In this document: in pieces, positions 16,700-25,254 of the stretch | How positions within the stretch are numbered: the stretch's first letter is position 1 | Layout: each line of letters opens with the position of its first letter | NCBI GenBank assembly: GCA_938014245.1 | Contig: CALLSD010000004.1 | Coordinates: forward strand, 23,576 to 87,575 | Length of the DNA stretch: 64,000 nucleotides | Reading direction: 5' to 3' | Source: an uncultured Actinomyces sp. | Lineage (GTDB): Bacteria; Actinomycetota; Actinomycetes; Actinomycetales; Actinomycetaceae | Position numbers and translations under genes: made by a program | The notes under the pieces: generated by a model | What the model saw: the letters and a program-made list of their open reading frames with translations, nothing else | Databases searched by the model: none | What the model was told of the DNA's origin: nothing

Positions 16700-17616
16700 A
16701 CACTGCGGACCAGCAGCTGGCCATCGGAATCGATGTCGGCGGCACCACCATTAAGGGGGTGCTCGCCGACACCCGAGGCAACATCATTGCCACTTCCGAG
16801 GCCGTCGCTACTCCGCGCACCGGTGCCGAAGACGTCGTTGCCGCAGCCGCGCGACTGGCCCGCACTCTGCGCGAGGATTCGCCCGAGGCGCCGGTTGGCG
16901 CATGCGTCCCTGGGATTATTGACGAAGAACACGGGATCGGTATTTTTTCCGCCAACCTAGGGTGGAAAGATGCCCCACTGAGCGAGATGCTCTCCCAGGC
17001 CTTGGATTCTTTCGTCCCCTTGGGACATGACGTGCGTTCGGGCGCTTTGGCCGAGGCACTGTGGGGAGTTCGTTGCACCTCGTGCCTCTACGTTGCGGTG
17101 GGGACAGGAATCGCCTCGGGACTTGTCATCAACTCCCATCTGGCGCCTGGCGCCCCATGGGCAGGAGAAATCGGTCAGATCCCTGTCCCCCACCCGGACA
17201 ATCCATCAGAAATTGTCCCCCTCGAGCGCGTTGCCTCAGCTTCGGGAATTGCACGGCGCGCAATCGAAGCCGGGATCCTTCCCCAGGGCTCGGGCGCGCG
17301 CGAGGTCGAAGAACTCGCCAACTCCCATGAGGATTCGTCTCGCCTCGCCCAAGAGATTCTTTCGACCTCGATGAGCCTTCTGGGTGAAGTTCTAGCAACG
17401 GTATGTCACCAAGTCGGGGCAATTCCCATCGTCCTTGGCGGCGGGCTGTGCCGCGGCGGGTCTCTTGTCTACGATCCACTGCGCAGCGCTCTGGACAAAG
17501 GCTGCACCGTGATGCCCGCTCCCCCGGTTCTCACTGCAGCACTTGGCTCCTCCTCGCAGGCGCTGGGCGCCGCGGCGCTTGCCTTCCAAAACCATGGAAT
17601 CGAGGTCGAATCATGA
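16696..17616 (+). CDS. ROK-family sugar kinase (predicted N-acetylhexosamine kinase)
   Basis: 306 residues. The N-terminal phosphate loop GIDVGGTTIKGVLAD and the second ATP-binding motif YVAVGTGIASGLVI are present. The substrate loop GEIGQIPV lacks the Cys-rich zinc motif of many ROK members. It starts with GTG overlapping the isomerase stop and ends in an ATGA overlap with the PfkB gene. In this operon the likely substrate is GalNAc released by the phosphorylase, giving GalNAc-6-P. Glucokinase or GlcNAc kinase activity is the alternative. Confidence 0.85.
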   Translation: MNTADQQLAIGIDVGGTTIKGVLADTRGNIIATSEAVATPRTGAEDVVAAAARLARTLREDSPEAPVGACVPGIIDEEHGIGIFSANLGWKDAPLSEMLSQALDSFVPLGHDVRSGALAEALWGVRCTSCLYVAVGTGIASGLVINSHLAPGAPWAGEIGQIPVPHPDNPSEIVPLERVASASGIARRAIEAGILPQGSGAREVEELANSHEDSSRLAQEILSTSMSLLGEVLATVCHQVGAIPIVLGGGLCRGGSLVYDPLRSALDKGCTVMPAPPVLTAALGSSSQALGAAALAFQNHGIEVES

Positions 17617-18539
17617 TCTGGACTTTCACACCGAATCCGGCCCTGGACATTACGTGGCAGGCCCCCGATCAGACTCGCGGACAGGTTCATCGCATTACCG
17701 AGTATTCCCAGCGTCCGGGAGGCAAGGGACTGAATGTCTCTCGCGTTTTGGAGCAGCTTGGTGTACCCAACCATGCGACGGGCTTCCTCGGCGGGACCAC
17801 GGGACAAGCCATCGCCTCGTTAATGGAGGAAATGACTACTCAGGTCACGACGCATTGGGTCGATGTTCCCGTTCAAACGCGCCGGTCAATCGCCATGATC
17901 GACGGCGAGGCGACGGTGTACAACGAATCCGGTTTCTCGCTTCCTCCTCATTCCTGGGAAGAGATGCGCGAGCTCTTGAACGCTTCCTTGAGCGCGTCGG
18001 ATATTCTGGTTGTTTCCGGTTCTCTTCCCGGGAACACAAGTTTTGAGTCTCTTGAGCCAATTCTTCAGTCTGCCCGCGAGCGAGGATGCCGGATCATCTT
18101 GGACACCTCGGGGCCTTCTTTGGTTCAGTGCGCACGCTGGGCTGATGTTTTAAAGCCCAACCACCACGAGCTCCTTGATGCGACCGGCGCTTCTTCTATT
18201 GAGGAAGGTGCGCGCACCTTGTTGGAGCTCGGCCCCACATGGGTGTGTGTTTCACGTGGAGAAGAAGGGATGGACCTTTTCTCCGCCCACAGCCACTGGC
18301 ATGCCGAGGCGGGCGTTGTCCTTGAAGGAAATCCGACCGGTGCGGGTGATGCGTGCGTTGCCTCCTTGGCGCGTTCGCTTGCTCAGGCCGGGGATGACCT
18401 TGAATCCATCATTTCCACCGCGATTGCCGAGGCCGTCGCTACCTCGGCTGCCGCGGTGACTATGCCGGTCGCTGGCGAAGTTGATCTCCCACTTCGCGAG
18501 GAATTACTCGCACGTATTACCCCCATCCGTTTGTCTTAA
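17613..18539 (+). CDS. PfkB-family kinase (predicted tagatose-6-phosphate kinase / 1-phosphofructokinase type)
   Basis: 308 residues. FTPNPALDITW at the start and GGKGLNVSRVLEQLG belong to the LacC/FruK branch of PfkB. The anion hole and catalytic Asp lie in NPTGAGDACVAS. It would phosphorylate tagatose-6-P to tagatose-1,6-bisphosphate. The ATG overlaps the preceding TGA (ATGA). The aldolase that would use its product follows by 22 nt. The chemistry assignment rests on neighbours; sequence alone does not separate tagatose-6-P from fructose-1-P kinases. Confidence 0.85.
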   Translation: MIWTFTPNPALDITWQAPDQTRGQVHRITEYSQRPGGKGLNVSRVLEQLGVPNHATGFLGGTTGQAIASLMEEMTTQVTTHWVDVPVQTRRSIAMIDGEATVYNESGFSLPPHSWEEMRELLNASLSASDILVVSGSLPGNTSFESLEPILQSARERGCRIILDTSGPSLVQCARWADVLKPNHHELLDATGASSIEEGARTLLELGPTWVCVSRGEEGMDLFSAHSHWHAEAGVVLEGNPTGAGDACVASLARSLAQAGDDLESIISTAIAEAVATSAAAVTMPVAGEVDLPLREELLARITPIRLS

Positions 18540-18561
18540 ATTCACAAGAAAGTAGGTCACG

Positions 18562-19398
18562 ATGCTTGCTGATACCGCTGTACTCGCACGCGAGTGCGCC
18601 GCGCGCAAGGTTGGCCTTGCCGCTTTCAATGTGGTCCTTCTTGACCACGCCGAGGCCTTCGTTCAGGCCGCGGAAAACACTGGTCTGCCACTGGTCCTGC
18701 AGCTGTCACAAAACGCAGTGAAGTACCACGGCGGCCGTCTGCGTCCCCTGGGCAGGGCTCTCCTTGAACTCGCAGATGCGTCCAGCGCGCAGGTTTCAGT
18801 GCACCTGGACCATGCGGAAGACACCGACCTCTGCCGCGAAGCGATCGAACTGGGATTCACCTCGATCATGTACGACGGCTCGAAGCTTCCCGATGCTCAA
18901 AACCGTGAAACCACCGCTGAAATTACGGCCTTTGCGCACGAGCACGGCGTGAGCGTTGAAGCGGAGCTCGGTGAAGTGGGCGGCAAGAACGGTGTCCACG
19001 ATCCCTCGGCACGCACCGATCCCCACGACGCGGCGCAGTTTGTTGCCGACACGGGAGTGGATCTTCTTGCTGTCGCTGTGGGTTCTTCACACGCCATGGC
19101 AACTCGAGAGGCAGTCCTTGATAACGGTCTGATTTCCGCAATTCACCAGGCAGTTCCAGTTCCCTTGGTGCTGCATGGTTCTTCGGGTGTACCCGACGAA
19201 GGCATGGTTCAGGCCATTCGCTCCGGTATGACAAAGATCAACGTCTCCACGCACTTGAATGTTGTTTTCACCGCGGGAGTTCGCGAAATCCTCAACGAGA
19301 ATCCCTCCTTGGTTGATCCGCGCAAGTACGTTGGTCCGGCAACCCGCTTGGTCCAAGAAGAAGTCGAGCGCCTCATGCGTTTGTACGCCCAGGTTTAA
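18562..19398 (+). CDS. Class II aldolase, GatY/KbaY-like (predicted tagatose-1,6-bisphosphate aldolase)
   Basis: 278 residues. Zinc and catalytic motifs are visible: QVSVHLDHAED (Asp-His), EAELGEVGG, AVAVGSSHA, LHGSSGVPD and KINVSTHLN. The short length fits the GatY/KbaY/AgaY branch, whereas the 341-residue enzyme at 25-26 kb is the standard Fba. It would split tagatose-1,6-bisphosphate into DHAP and glyceraldehyde-3-P. AGTAGG lies 8 nt upstream. It is last in the operon and followed by a strong hairpin. Confidence 0.87.
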   Translation: MLADTAVLARECAARKVGLAAFNVVLLDHAEAFVQAAENTGLPLVLQLSQNAVKYHGGRLRPLGRALLELADASSAQVSVHLDHAEDTDLCREAIELGFTSIMYDGSKLPDAQNRETTAEITAFAHEHGVSVEAELGEVGGKNGVHDPSARTDPHDAAQFVADTGVDLLAVAVGSSHAMATREAVLDNGLISAIHQAVPVPLVLHGSSGVPDEGMVQAIRSGMTKINVSTHLNVVFTAGVREILNENPSLVDPRKYVGPATRLVQEEVERLMRLYAQV

Positions 19399-19454
19399 TA
19401 ACTGAGCACTTTTCCTCGCCGCCCAACGTTTGGAATGCGCGTGCGGGTGACGAC

Positions 19455-19483
19455 GATGCCCTCCCCGATTCGGGGAGGGCATC
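19455..19483. terminator. Bidirectional terminator between aldolase and GH20 genes
   Basis: A perfect 13-bp GC-rich stem with a 3-nt ATT loop lies between convergent stops at 19398 and 19493. On the plus strand ACCTTATTGC follows, a weak U-tract. It serves both genes by position. Confidence 0.75.
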
Positions 19484-19492
19484 ACCTTATTG

Positions 19493-20857
19493 CTACTTGA
19501 TGTACCACCCGCGGCCTCGCCACAGCCCCTCAAGGCCTGCGAGACGCTCGAGGAAGTCTTCCCAGCTCCCGACGGGACCGCCAGCCCAGGCGACCTCAGC
19601 GAGGCCGGCTAAACGCGGCAGAAGCATTTCCCACACATCTTTTTCGCGACGGAGGGTTTCACTCCACAAACAGGCCTCAACGCCTTCAATCCCTTCGCGA
19701 TCCACACCTTGACAGATCTTTTCCGGATCCCAATCCCACGCATTCTTCAGGGGAAGAATGCCAGCCCAGGTGATACCGAGCTTCTGCTCGGGGTATTCCT
19801 TCATATCGAAGTAGGCCTTGGGGCCGGGAGACATGACTGCGCGCACGCCGCGCGCAACTGCGCGAGCGATAGAGTCACCCTCGAGGTCATCATGCCAGAC
19901 CTGTACGAGGTCTCCTTCGCCCAGAAGATCCGTTGCTTCCTCCCATGCCAAAGCGCGCTTGCCCAGTGCATGGATGCGTTCGATCTGGCTGCCAACGATG
20001 ATCGGGTAATCGCCCTCTGCTGTCGAGAAGGATTCATCCCCACCGATGTGGATTCCTGCGGGAGAGAAGGGAGCAAGTGTCTGGACGATTGCTTCGAGGA
20101 ATGCTTGCGTCGCCGGGGCTTTCGTAGACAGCGTTGAAAAGCCTACTTCTGTGCCCTCATAGAGCGGGGGGCATACGCCGTCGGGGTTAAGACCTTCAAT
20201 AGCGTGAAGTGCTGCGTTGACGTGCCCCGGGATATCGATCTCGGGAATGATCGCAATCATCCGCGAGCGCGCTTCTTCGACCAGCGTTTGATAGTCCTCG
20301 AGACTGTAGTATCCGCCTTCTTCCCCGCCAACCGCACAATCAGAAGAGCGCTCGATGAGTTCAGGAAACTGTGGAATTTCAATGCGCCAGCCCTGATCGT
20401 CACTGAGGTGCAGATGCAAGATATTCAGTCCCAGCTCGCTCATCGCATCCATGACGCGCACGATCGTGGGTACACCAAAGAAATGGCGAGAGACATCGAT
20501 ATGCAGGCCGCGATGCTTGTATGCGGGGTAGTCAAAAATTTTCACAGCGACGGGCTCGTGGTGATGATTGGCGATCGCCAAGGTATTCAGCCTTCTTAGG
20601 CCTCGTGAAAGTCCAAGTTCGCTGATCGCACTCACCTGCGCCGCACCGTTGGATAGGTCCAAGAGGTAGGCCTCGCTGCGCTGCCAGCCGGCTGGGAGCT
20701 CGCAGGGTGCGACTGCGGCCTCGAATTCTTCTTCGGTACACAGGACAACCGAGGGGCTAATCTCTGCCCATGTCGCATCAGCGGGGTGGGGTTGTGCTTC
20801 TTCAATGAAGACTGGAAGAGGGACAAGTCCGGGAATTACGGACAAAGAGGAGGACAT
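19493..20857 (-). CDS. GH20 beta-N-acetylhexosaminidase (cytoplasmic)
   Basis: 454 residues. A small N-terminal GH20b-type domain precedes the catalytic barrel. HRGLHIDVSRHFFGV, ILHLHLSDDQGWRIEIP and IPEIDIPGHVNAAL are classic GH20 motifs, and the catalytic Asp274-Glu275 pair sits in HIGGDESF. No signal peptide, so it acts on imported oligosaccharides, releasing terminal beta-GlcNAc or beta-GalNAc. A TTG lies one codon upstream, but ATG 20857 has AAGGAG at 7 nt. It closes the sugar locus on the right. Confidence 0.92.
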   Translation of the reverse strand: MSSSLSVIPGLVPLPVFIEEAQPHPADATWAEISPSVVLCTEEEFEAAVAPCELPAGWQRSEAYLLDLSNGAAQVSAISELGLSRGLRRLNTLAIANHHHEPVAVKIFDYPAYKHRGLHIDVSRHFFGVPTIVRVMDAMSELGLNILHLHLSDDQGWRIEIPQFPELIERSSDCAVGGEEGGYYSLEDYQTLVEEARSRMIAIIPEIDIPGHVNAALHAIEGLNPDGVCPPLYEGTEVGFSTLSTKAPATQAFLEAIVQTLAPFSPAGIHIGGDESFSTAEGDYPIIVGSQIERIHALGKRALAWEEATDLLGEGDLVQVWHDDLEGDSIARAVARGVRAVMSPGPKAYFDMKEYPEQKLGITWAGILPLKNAWDWDPEKICQGVDREGIEGVEACLWSETLRREKDVWEMLLPRLAGLAEVAWAGGPVGSWEDFLERLAGLEGLWRGRGWYIK

Positions 20858-20938
20858 CAATGGGCTCCTTTAGGCGGACGCATAATATGTGAACCCCCCT
20901 ATCCTAAAACGTGCCGGGACCAAGTGGTAGCAGGTCGG

Positions 20939-20944
20939 TATTCT
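20939..20944 (+). promoter_or_regulatory. -10 element of a probable leaderless menB promoter
   Basis: TATTCT lies 7 nt before the menB ATG and no Shine-Dalgarno sequence is visible, consistent with transcription starting at the start codon. Confidence 0.5.
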
Positions 20945-20951
20945 TGGCTCT

Positions 20952-21929
20952 ATGAGTGCACTGGATTTTGTTTCTGACACCTTCGACCCCATGCGCTGGC
21001 GCGAGGTTGAGGGCTTCGAACTCACCGATATGACCTACCATCGTGGGATTTCCCGAGGCCCTATCGACGGCGCCCCCGAAGGCGCGGATCTGCCCGTCGT
21101 TCGCATTGCCTTCGATCGTCCTGAAATTCGCAATGCATTCCGCCCTCATACGGTTGACGAACTCTACCGTTGCCTTGATCACGCGCGAATGACCGGTGAT
21201 GTTGCTGCCGTCATTTTGACGGGGAACGGCCCCTCCCCTCGCGACGGCGGCTATTCGTTTTGTTCGGGCGGCGACCAGCGCATCCGCGGCAAGGATGGCT
21301 ACCGCTATGAAGTTGAGGGGAGCGAGGCCTCGGCACAGGTCGAAAAGAGAAGGGAACAGATTGATCCTGCACGTGCGGGAAGACTTCACATCCTCGAGGT
21401 TCAACGCCTGATTCGCACAATGCCCAAGGTCGTTATTGCTGCTATCCCCGGGTGGGCAGCGGGAGGTGGGCACAGTCTCAACGTCGTTTGTGATCTCTCC
21501 CTTGCTTCGCGTGAGCATGCGGCCTTCATGCAGACCGATGCAAATGTTGGGTCTTTCGATGCCGGTTATGGTTCGGCGCTCTTAGCACGTCAGGTGGGAG
21601 ATAAACGCGCTCGCGAGATCTTTTTCCTTACTCGACGCTACGATGCGGATACGGCTGCACAATGGGGCGTCGTCAACGAAGCGGTTCCCCATGCACAGCT
21701 GGAAGAAACCGCACTCGAGTGGGCTCGCATCATTTCAACAAAATCCCCCCAGGCCATCCGAATGCTGAAGTTCGCTTTTAATCTTGCCGATGACGGGTTG
21801 GCGGGACAGCAGGTCTTTGCAGGAGAGGCCACACGCATGGCGTACATGACTGACGAGGCTCAGGAAGGCCGAGATGCCTTCATTGAGCACCGCGCGCCAG
21901 ATTGGTCGCCCTATCCTTACTATTTCTAA
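20952..21929 (+). CDS. menB: 1,4-Dihydroxy-2-naphthoyl-CoA synthase
   Basis: 325 residues of the crotonase fold. It cyclises o-succinylbenzoyl-CoA in menaquinone synthesis. The MenB-specific FCSGGDQRIRG oxyanion region, PGWAAGGGHSLNVVCDLSLAS, and TDANVGSFDAGYGSALLAR (catalytic Asp and Tyr region) are clear. The C-terminus RAPDWSPYPYYF is a MenB hallmark. It is divergent from GH20 and is separated from menC and menD by the sugar block. Confidence 0.95.
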   Translation: MSALDFVSDTFDPMRWREVEGFELTDMTYHRGISRGPIDGAPEGADLPVVRIAFDRPEIRNAFRPHTVDELYRCLDHARMTGDVAAVILTGNGPSPRDGGYSFCSGGDQRIRGKDGYRYEVEGSEASAQVEKRREQIDPARAGRLHILEVQRLIRTMPKVVIAAIPGWAAGGGHSLNVVCDLSLASREHAAFMQTDANVGSFDAGYGSALLARQVGDKRAREIFFLTRRYDADTAAQWGVVNEAVPHAQLEETALEWARIISTKSPQAIRMLKFAFNLADDGLAGQQVFAGEATRMAYMTDEAQEGRDAFIEHRAPDWSPYPYYF

Positions 21930-22053
21930 TAAGACTAATTTTTCAGTACCTCTTCAGGGTCTGCGAATCTGAGACAGGGGTTGCAATCCATGACATTTTT
22001 AGCTGATTTTCAGGAAAAATTACACCTCTGATACACTTGTGTATCCCAAAACC

Positions 22054-22132
22054 TTGACAAACCCTATAAACTAGTACTGCCGTTAACATAGAGTGCGTGT
22101 TAGTGGTGCACAATCCCATCGTGCATTCCACT
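22054..22132 (+). promoter_or_regulatory. Upstream region of the surface-protein gene: TTGACA and a leader hairpin
   Basis: A consensus TTGACA is at 22054-22059, but no -10 hexamer is correctly spaced (TATAAA at 22065 is too close, TAACAT at 22084 too far), so the promoter is uncertain. A leader hairpin follows: AGTGG-TGCAC (22102-22111) pairs with GTGCA-tt-CCACT (22121-22132), 10 bp with a 2-nt bulge. Otherwise I see nothing in 21930-22150. Confidence 0.3.
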
Positions 22133-22150
22133 TAGAACGAAAGGGCCTAT

Positions 22151-23776
22151 GTGAGAATTCACTTAGGAACGCGATCCTCCCACAGGGCGCCGTCGTATCG
22201 ACAGGCTCCCCGGGTTTCGCGCGCCCTCATTCTCCTCACATCGGCAGCAATCGGTTCATCTTTCACGATCATGTCCCTGCCGTGGGCGCCGGCCCTTGCA
22301 GATGTTGATCTCTTCCCCTCAACAACCGTCTCAGTAGCTCCTGGAAATGGGCATATGAACGCAGACAAGACCGATGAGGTCTATGCTGCCGCCCCTTCAG
22401 CTGATTCAACAGAGCCGGTTAAGACTTCGCGCACTGTTTCTATCGGAGCTTCTTCCGACGCCATTGTCTTGGACGGAGATTCTGAACTCGGGAAGAGATT
22501 CGCACGCACTCCCTACGAAAAGGCGGAGATCGTTGTCGAGGGCGCCGAGTTTGCCCCCGAAGAAAAACTCCCGAACCAGACTCCCGCGGTGACTTTGGAC
22601 GAGCTCGACCCCGAGCCGACCCCGCAGGGCGATCCTTCTGTTGGAGATTTCACCGGACACGAAGGCCAGACTTGGGTCGAGTCCCATGCAATTCCTTCAG
22701 CTAATGCGACCTCCATCAAAGAAATCGAAGCGCTGAATTCGATCCCAACGATTGACTCCAGCCTTTCGACTCCTGAGATTCTCGTCGCTTCGGGTGAGAT
22801 TCGGACAATGACATTTGAACTCAGCAATGTCGGCAACGACGTGCGCGAGCTCGAAATCGAAGGTGTTTTCTCCAGTAAAGCACCGGGCGCCCAGACCTTG
22901 ACGTGGAACCTTGAATGCACGACGGATGGCGGAGCAAGCTGCCCGAACTTCACGGATGAGCGTTCCGCTGCTTTCACCTCCGATAAGGAAGTTCCTCTCT
23001 TCCACTCGGTGGTCAATATGCCTCGCGATTCTAAGATTTCGATCGTCGCGCGCATTCGCCAGAGCGCGCCCAGCTGCTCACCAAGTTCGCCTAGCGAAAC
23101 AACGACTAAGTTCCACTGGAAGCGCCTGAGTAGTGACGAATCGCGCTGGACCGAGCTAGAGCTCAGCGGGCAGCTCAGCTGCCCGGCGCCCGTCCCTTCA
23201 ACGACGCCGACTCCGTCTCCCTCCGCGTCTGTAAGCACGTCAGCGCCTACACCGACTGCAACTGCTACGCCAACGAAGAAGGCAACCCCCACCGCCTCCC
23301 CGAATACGCGCGTTCCAGCAACAGTTTCCCCGACTCATCAGAATCCGGGTCGTGTGATCGTCCAGCCCAGGCCTCGCCCGAATGCGGACCACCGCACTCC
23401 GGCTCCCGCCCGCGTCGTTCGAGTGTATTCACCGCAGTCACCGAACCGTCCTAGCGCTCAGAATTCTTCGCGAAACAACGGGACGACTGCGAACCGCTCG
23501 CAAGCTCCCCAGCAGAACAGCAACCGTGCAGCTCAGCGCAGTACGAATGCTCCGATCGCACCGATCAGTCCCGCAACTGTTGCCCCTTCGGCTTCTGCCG
23601 CGTCTACTTCCGCTGACGCCGGCGCAGTAAATCCCCCGTCCAGCTACGCATTCAACGCTGATGGTCGCCGCGGTGGCCTCATGAGCGATGTAGAGGCTAA
23701 CAGTGCTGTCGCGGTTGCCGCGCTTCTTGTCACTGCTGCAGCTGGGGCTCTTGCTACTTTCCACAAGGGAAAGTAA
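22151..23776 (+). CDS. Secreted, C-terminally membrane-anchored Ser/Pro/Thr-rich protein
   Basis: 541 residues of unknown function. An unusually long Arg/His-rich N-region leads into a signal peptide (hydrophobic core about 26-42, cleavage probably after PALA). Residues about 50-345 are mixed acidic and include a putative beta-sandwich region with Cys pairs (LECTTDGGASCPN, SAPSCSPSS). About 345-500 is a low-complexity P/T/S/A/N/Q stalk. A single membrane helix (AVAVAALLVTAAAGALATF) and a short basic tail finish it. There is no LPXTG sorting signal. The start is GTG 22151 with GAAAGGG 6 nt upstream. A hairpin terminator follows. Probably a wall-spanning surface protein. Confidence 0.8.
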   Translation: MRIHLGTRSSHRAPSYRQAPRVSRALILLTSAAIGSSFTIMSLPWAPALADVDLFPSTTVSVAPGNGHMNADKTDEVYAAAPSADSTEPVKTSRTVSIGASSDAIVLDGDSELGKRFARTPYEKAEIVVEGAEFAPEEKLPNQTPAVTLDELDPEPTPQGDPSVGDFTGHEGQTWVESHAIPSANATSIKEIEALNSIPTIDSSLSTPEILVASGEIRTMTFELSNVGNDVRELEIEGVFSSKAPGAQTLTWNLECTTDGGASCPNFTDERSAAFTSDKEVPLFHSVVNMPRDSKISIVARIRQSAPSCSPSSPSETTTKFHWKRLSSDESRWTELELSGQLSCPAPVPSTTPTPSPSASVSTSAPTPTATATPTKKATPTASPNTRVPATVSPTHQNPGRVIVQPRPRPNADHRTPAPARVVRVYSPQSPNRPSAQNSSRNNGTTANRSQAPQQNSNRAAQRSTNAPIAPISPATVAPSASAASTSADAGAVNPPSSYAFNADGRRGGLMSDVEANSAVAVAALLVTAAAGALATFHKGK

Positions 23777-23816
23777 CCCAGAAACTTTTCCTCATCCCGA
23801 TCCGGGGATAAGAACT

Positions 23817-23848
23817 GCCGTCCACACCTCATCAGAGGCATGGACGGC
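23817..23848 (+). terminator. Rho-independent terminator of the surface-protein gene
   Basis: GCCGTCCA (23817-23824) pairs with TGGACGGC (23841-23848), with an inner CCTC-ATCA-GAGG stem. It is followed by GTTGTTTTA on the plus strand. It sits between convergent genes. Confidence 0.8.
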
Positions 23849-23871
23849 GTTGTTTTATCAGTTTCGCAGGC

Positions 23872-25053
23872 TCAACGACGGTGGAACTTCGAACGCATCA
23901 CGCGCGCGAGAGCGATCTCAGCAAATGCATCCACAAGCATGGCTCCGCCAAAGACTCCCGCAAAAATCCTCCAGCCAGAGCGAGGCTTGGGGGTTTTCAG
24001 TGTCGAGACAAGCATGGACGCACCAACAGCTGCCTCCAAGCTGGCAAGCGTTGAGATAATCCACGGACGCTCAGAAACAACCGCCATATAGGCCTTTTGA
24101 ATCGCCGTCTGCGCATCCTCAGTGCTGGTCATCATGATGTCAACACTTCGTCCGATCGCATTCGAAATTCCGCGAGCGGCATGCAGGACCGCGCCTTCAA
24201 CATCGCTTGCTTCGATGGTCCCCGAGAGGAACTCGGCGATACCGCGAGGGAGAGCGAGAGCCCGGACGACCCCGGTGATTGCTTCCGCACCGCGAAGTTC
24301 TTGGGCTGCCAAGAGTGCGTCAACATCGGCTCCGGGAACGTGGGCTGCGATCTCGCGCAATGCGGGGCGATCCCCTACCAAGTCAACAACGGCAGGATCA
24401 ACGGCCTCGACAGAGGAAGAACCAACAACGATGCGAACCGTCATTCCCCAGTTATAGGTGAGCACGTGCTCAAGGTGGTCGTCGGTGACGAGGTAGAGAT
24501 GCAAATCGCCGTCGGTCATGGTCAGGGAGACCAAGGGGAGGTCACCGAAGTTCCATCCGGACTTCTCTTCTGGAATCTCTGCGAGGAGAGCACGATAACC
24601 GTCCTCGAGCTCGATGTCGGCAACGTCAACACCTTCAAGGGCTGCAAGCAAAGGCACCGACGAAGCGGGGGTGCGGCCGATCTCGACAATGCGGACCGGA
24701 GTTTCAGTATCCTCGACCTCGTCGGGGAGGAAATCAGCGAGCGGGCTCTCATCCTGAGTAAGTGCATCAGCGTGTTCAGATCCCAGACGAACTTCAGCAT
24801 TGAAGCGCTGGGCGAGGTCCTGGGCAAGCTCGGTGACCGTCAGACCCGGCAGGACCTCGCTTGATCCTTCAGAAACAGTCGCAACACACCCGTCTGCTAC
24901 GGCGACGTTGAGTCCTAGAAGCTGTGGGGTGGCTTCAAACCATTCAAGCTGGACCAGAACATCCTTCTCGCGAAGTGCCTGGGCAACCTCGGTGGGATCA
25001 AGCTGGGAAGCGATCATCATGCCCTCAACACGGGTCCATGGTGCATCAGTCAT
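23872..25053 (-). CDS. Conserved hypothetical protein, soluble N-terminus with C-terminal membrane segment
   Basis: 393 residues. I do not recognise a named domain. The first 300 residues are acidic and rich in Asp/Glu/Val. The end contains two hydrophobic stretches (about 335-355 and 366-388; IFAGVFGGAMLVDAFAEIALA) and finishes with basic residues (RVMRSKFHRR), suggesting membrane attachment. GGAAGGA lies 8 nt before ATG 25053. The gene is monocistronic, between a terminator on its left and its own promoter region on the right. No function is proposed. Confidence 0.75.
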   Translation of the reverse strand: MTDAPWTRVEGMMIASQLDPTEVAQALREKDVLVQLEWFEATPQLLGLNVAVADGCVATVSEGSSEVLPGLTVTELAQDLAQRFNAEVRLGSEHADALTQDESPLADFLPDEVEDTETPVRIVEIGRTPASSVPLLAALEGVDVADIELEDGYRALLAEIPEEKSGWNFGDLPLVSLTMTDGDLHLYLVTDDHLEHVLTYNWGMTVRIVVGSSSVEAVDPAVVDLVGDRPALREIAAHVPGADVDALLAAQELRGAEAITGVVRALALPRGIAEFLSGTIEASDVEGAVLHAARGISNAIGRSVDIMMTSTEDAQTAIQKAYMAVVSERPWIISTLASLEAAVGASMLVSTLKTPKPRSGWRIFAGVFGGAMLVDAFAEIALARVMRSKFHRR

Positions 25054-25203
25054 CTTTGTCTTCCTTCCGTCAGACCCTCGGTGGTCCTTCGACTTGGTTC
25101 AAGTCTAGCGTCTCTATTCTTCGAAGTTGACTGTAGCTCTTCGAATTGGGATGGACACACTTTTTCACGAAATCTGAGTCGCCGCATTCAATACAAAAAG
25201 CGA

Positions 25204-25232
25204 GGTGGGGGCACCCTTGAGGTACCCCCACC
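25204..25232 (-). terminator. Rho-independent terminator of fba
   Basis: An 8-bp GC-rich outer stem (25204-25211 with 25225-25232) and an inner ACC/GGT stem are followed on the minus strand by CTCGCTTTTTGTAT, a good U-tract. It starts 22 nt after the fba stop. Confidence 0.85.
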
Positions 25233-25254
25233 ATAAATGCTTACTCAGAAGCGA

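Noticed and set aside
22054..22089. Standard sigma-70 promoter for the surface-protein gene
   Set aside because: TTGACA is present, but no -10 hexamer stands 16-19 nt downstream.
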